Of a stretch of DNA of 6,155 nucleotides, positions 6,142 through 6,155 are shown piece by piece (position 1 is the first letter of the stretch; the number at the start of each line of letters is the position of its first letter). A model generated the notes under the pieces. That model did no database searches and had not been told where the DNA came from. It was given only the letters and a program-made list of their open reading frames with translations. Source of the stretch: Acidobacteriota bacterium (GTDB lineage Bacteria; Acidobacteriota; Vicinamibacteria; Vicinamibacterales; CAVVIG01); NCBI GenBank assembly GCA_003222455.1, contig QHWF01000263.1, forward strand, positions 1-6,155. The letters are read 5' to 3'. The translations under genes were made by a program, and so were the position numbers.

Positions 6142-6155
6142 GTTCCCCTTGCACT

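Larger units (their letters stand above)
5897..6155. other. Non-coding repeat-rich region at the right end
   Basis: I see no credible gene here. The open frames across it translate the hairpin repeats: the minus frame reads SGFSR twice, once per direct-repeat copy. The part at 5897-5945 contains short GC palindromes (for example GGGGTCCCC at 5913-5921) and marks the junction with the truncated amidohydrolase. The region may be a decayed mobile element or a family of short palindromic intergenic repeats. Confidence 0.6.

Noticed and set aside
5933..6154. 73-codon open frame on the minus strand at the right end
   Set aside because: It translates the hairpin repeats (SGFSR occurs twice, once per repeat copy), so it is not a credible protein.

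Overview
The window looks like chromosomal DNA from a high-GC soil-type bacterium. The most likely source is an Acidobacteriota member, perhaps of Vicinamibacteria type. This is inferred from protein style: an Oar-like TonB-dependent receptor with an N-terminal carboxypeptidase-regulatory domain, next to an exported PHP-type (CehA/McbA-like) metallohydrolase. No rRNA or other marker gene is present to confirm it. I see no tRNA, CRISPR array, insertion sequence or phage gene.

Layout. Positions 1-118 are a short leader, with three degenerate 9-nt units at its left edge. Positions 119-2464 (+) encode an exported metallohydrolase of about 781 aa. Positions 2461-2532 hold two 38-nt palindromes that overlap by a shared CTAG and lie in inverted orientation. 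They sit between two convergent genes and probably end transcription from both sides. Positions 2553-5396 (-) encode a complete 947-aa TonB-dependent outer-membrane receptor. Positions 5397-5521 are its leader, with a strong ribosome binding site. Positions 5522-5896 (-) are the intact C-terminal part of an amidohydrolase whose N-terminal half is missing. Positions 5897-6155 are non-coding and packed with short hairpins, including a 32-nt direct repeat.

How the parts may work together. The receptor would bring a substrate across the outer membrane, and the metallohydrolase would act outside the cytoplasm. The genes are convergent rather than co-transcribed, so a shared substrate is only a guess. 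The amidohydrolase remnant lies upstream of the receptor on the same strand and is probably not functional.

The most interesting signal is the palindrome pair. When one copy is reversed, the two align without gaps over 38 nt. They share their ends and an eight-base loop block, and differ at three stem pairs by compensatory changes. This points to a structured, repeated element under selection for base pairing. One end of it also supplies the stop codon of the metallohydrolase gene. The second signal is the hairpin cluster at the right end, which abuts the truncated gene.
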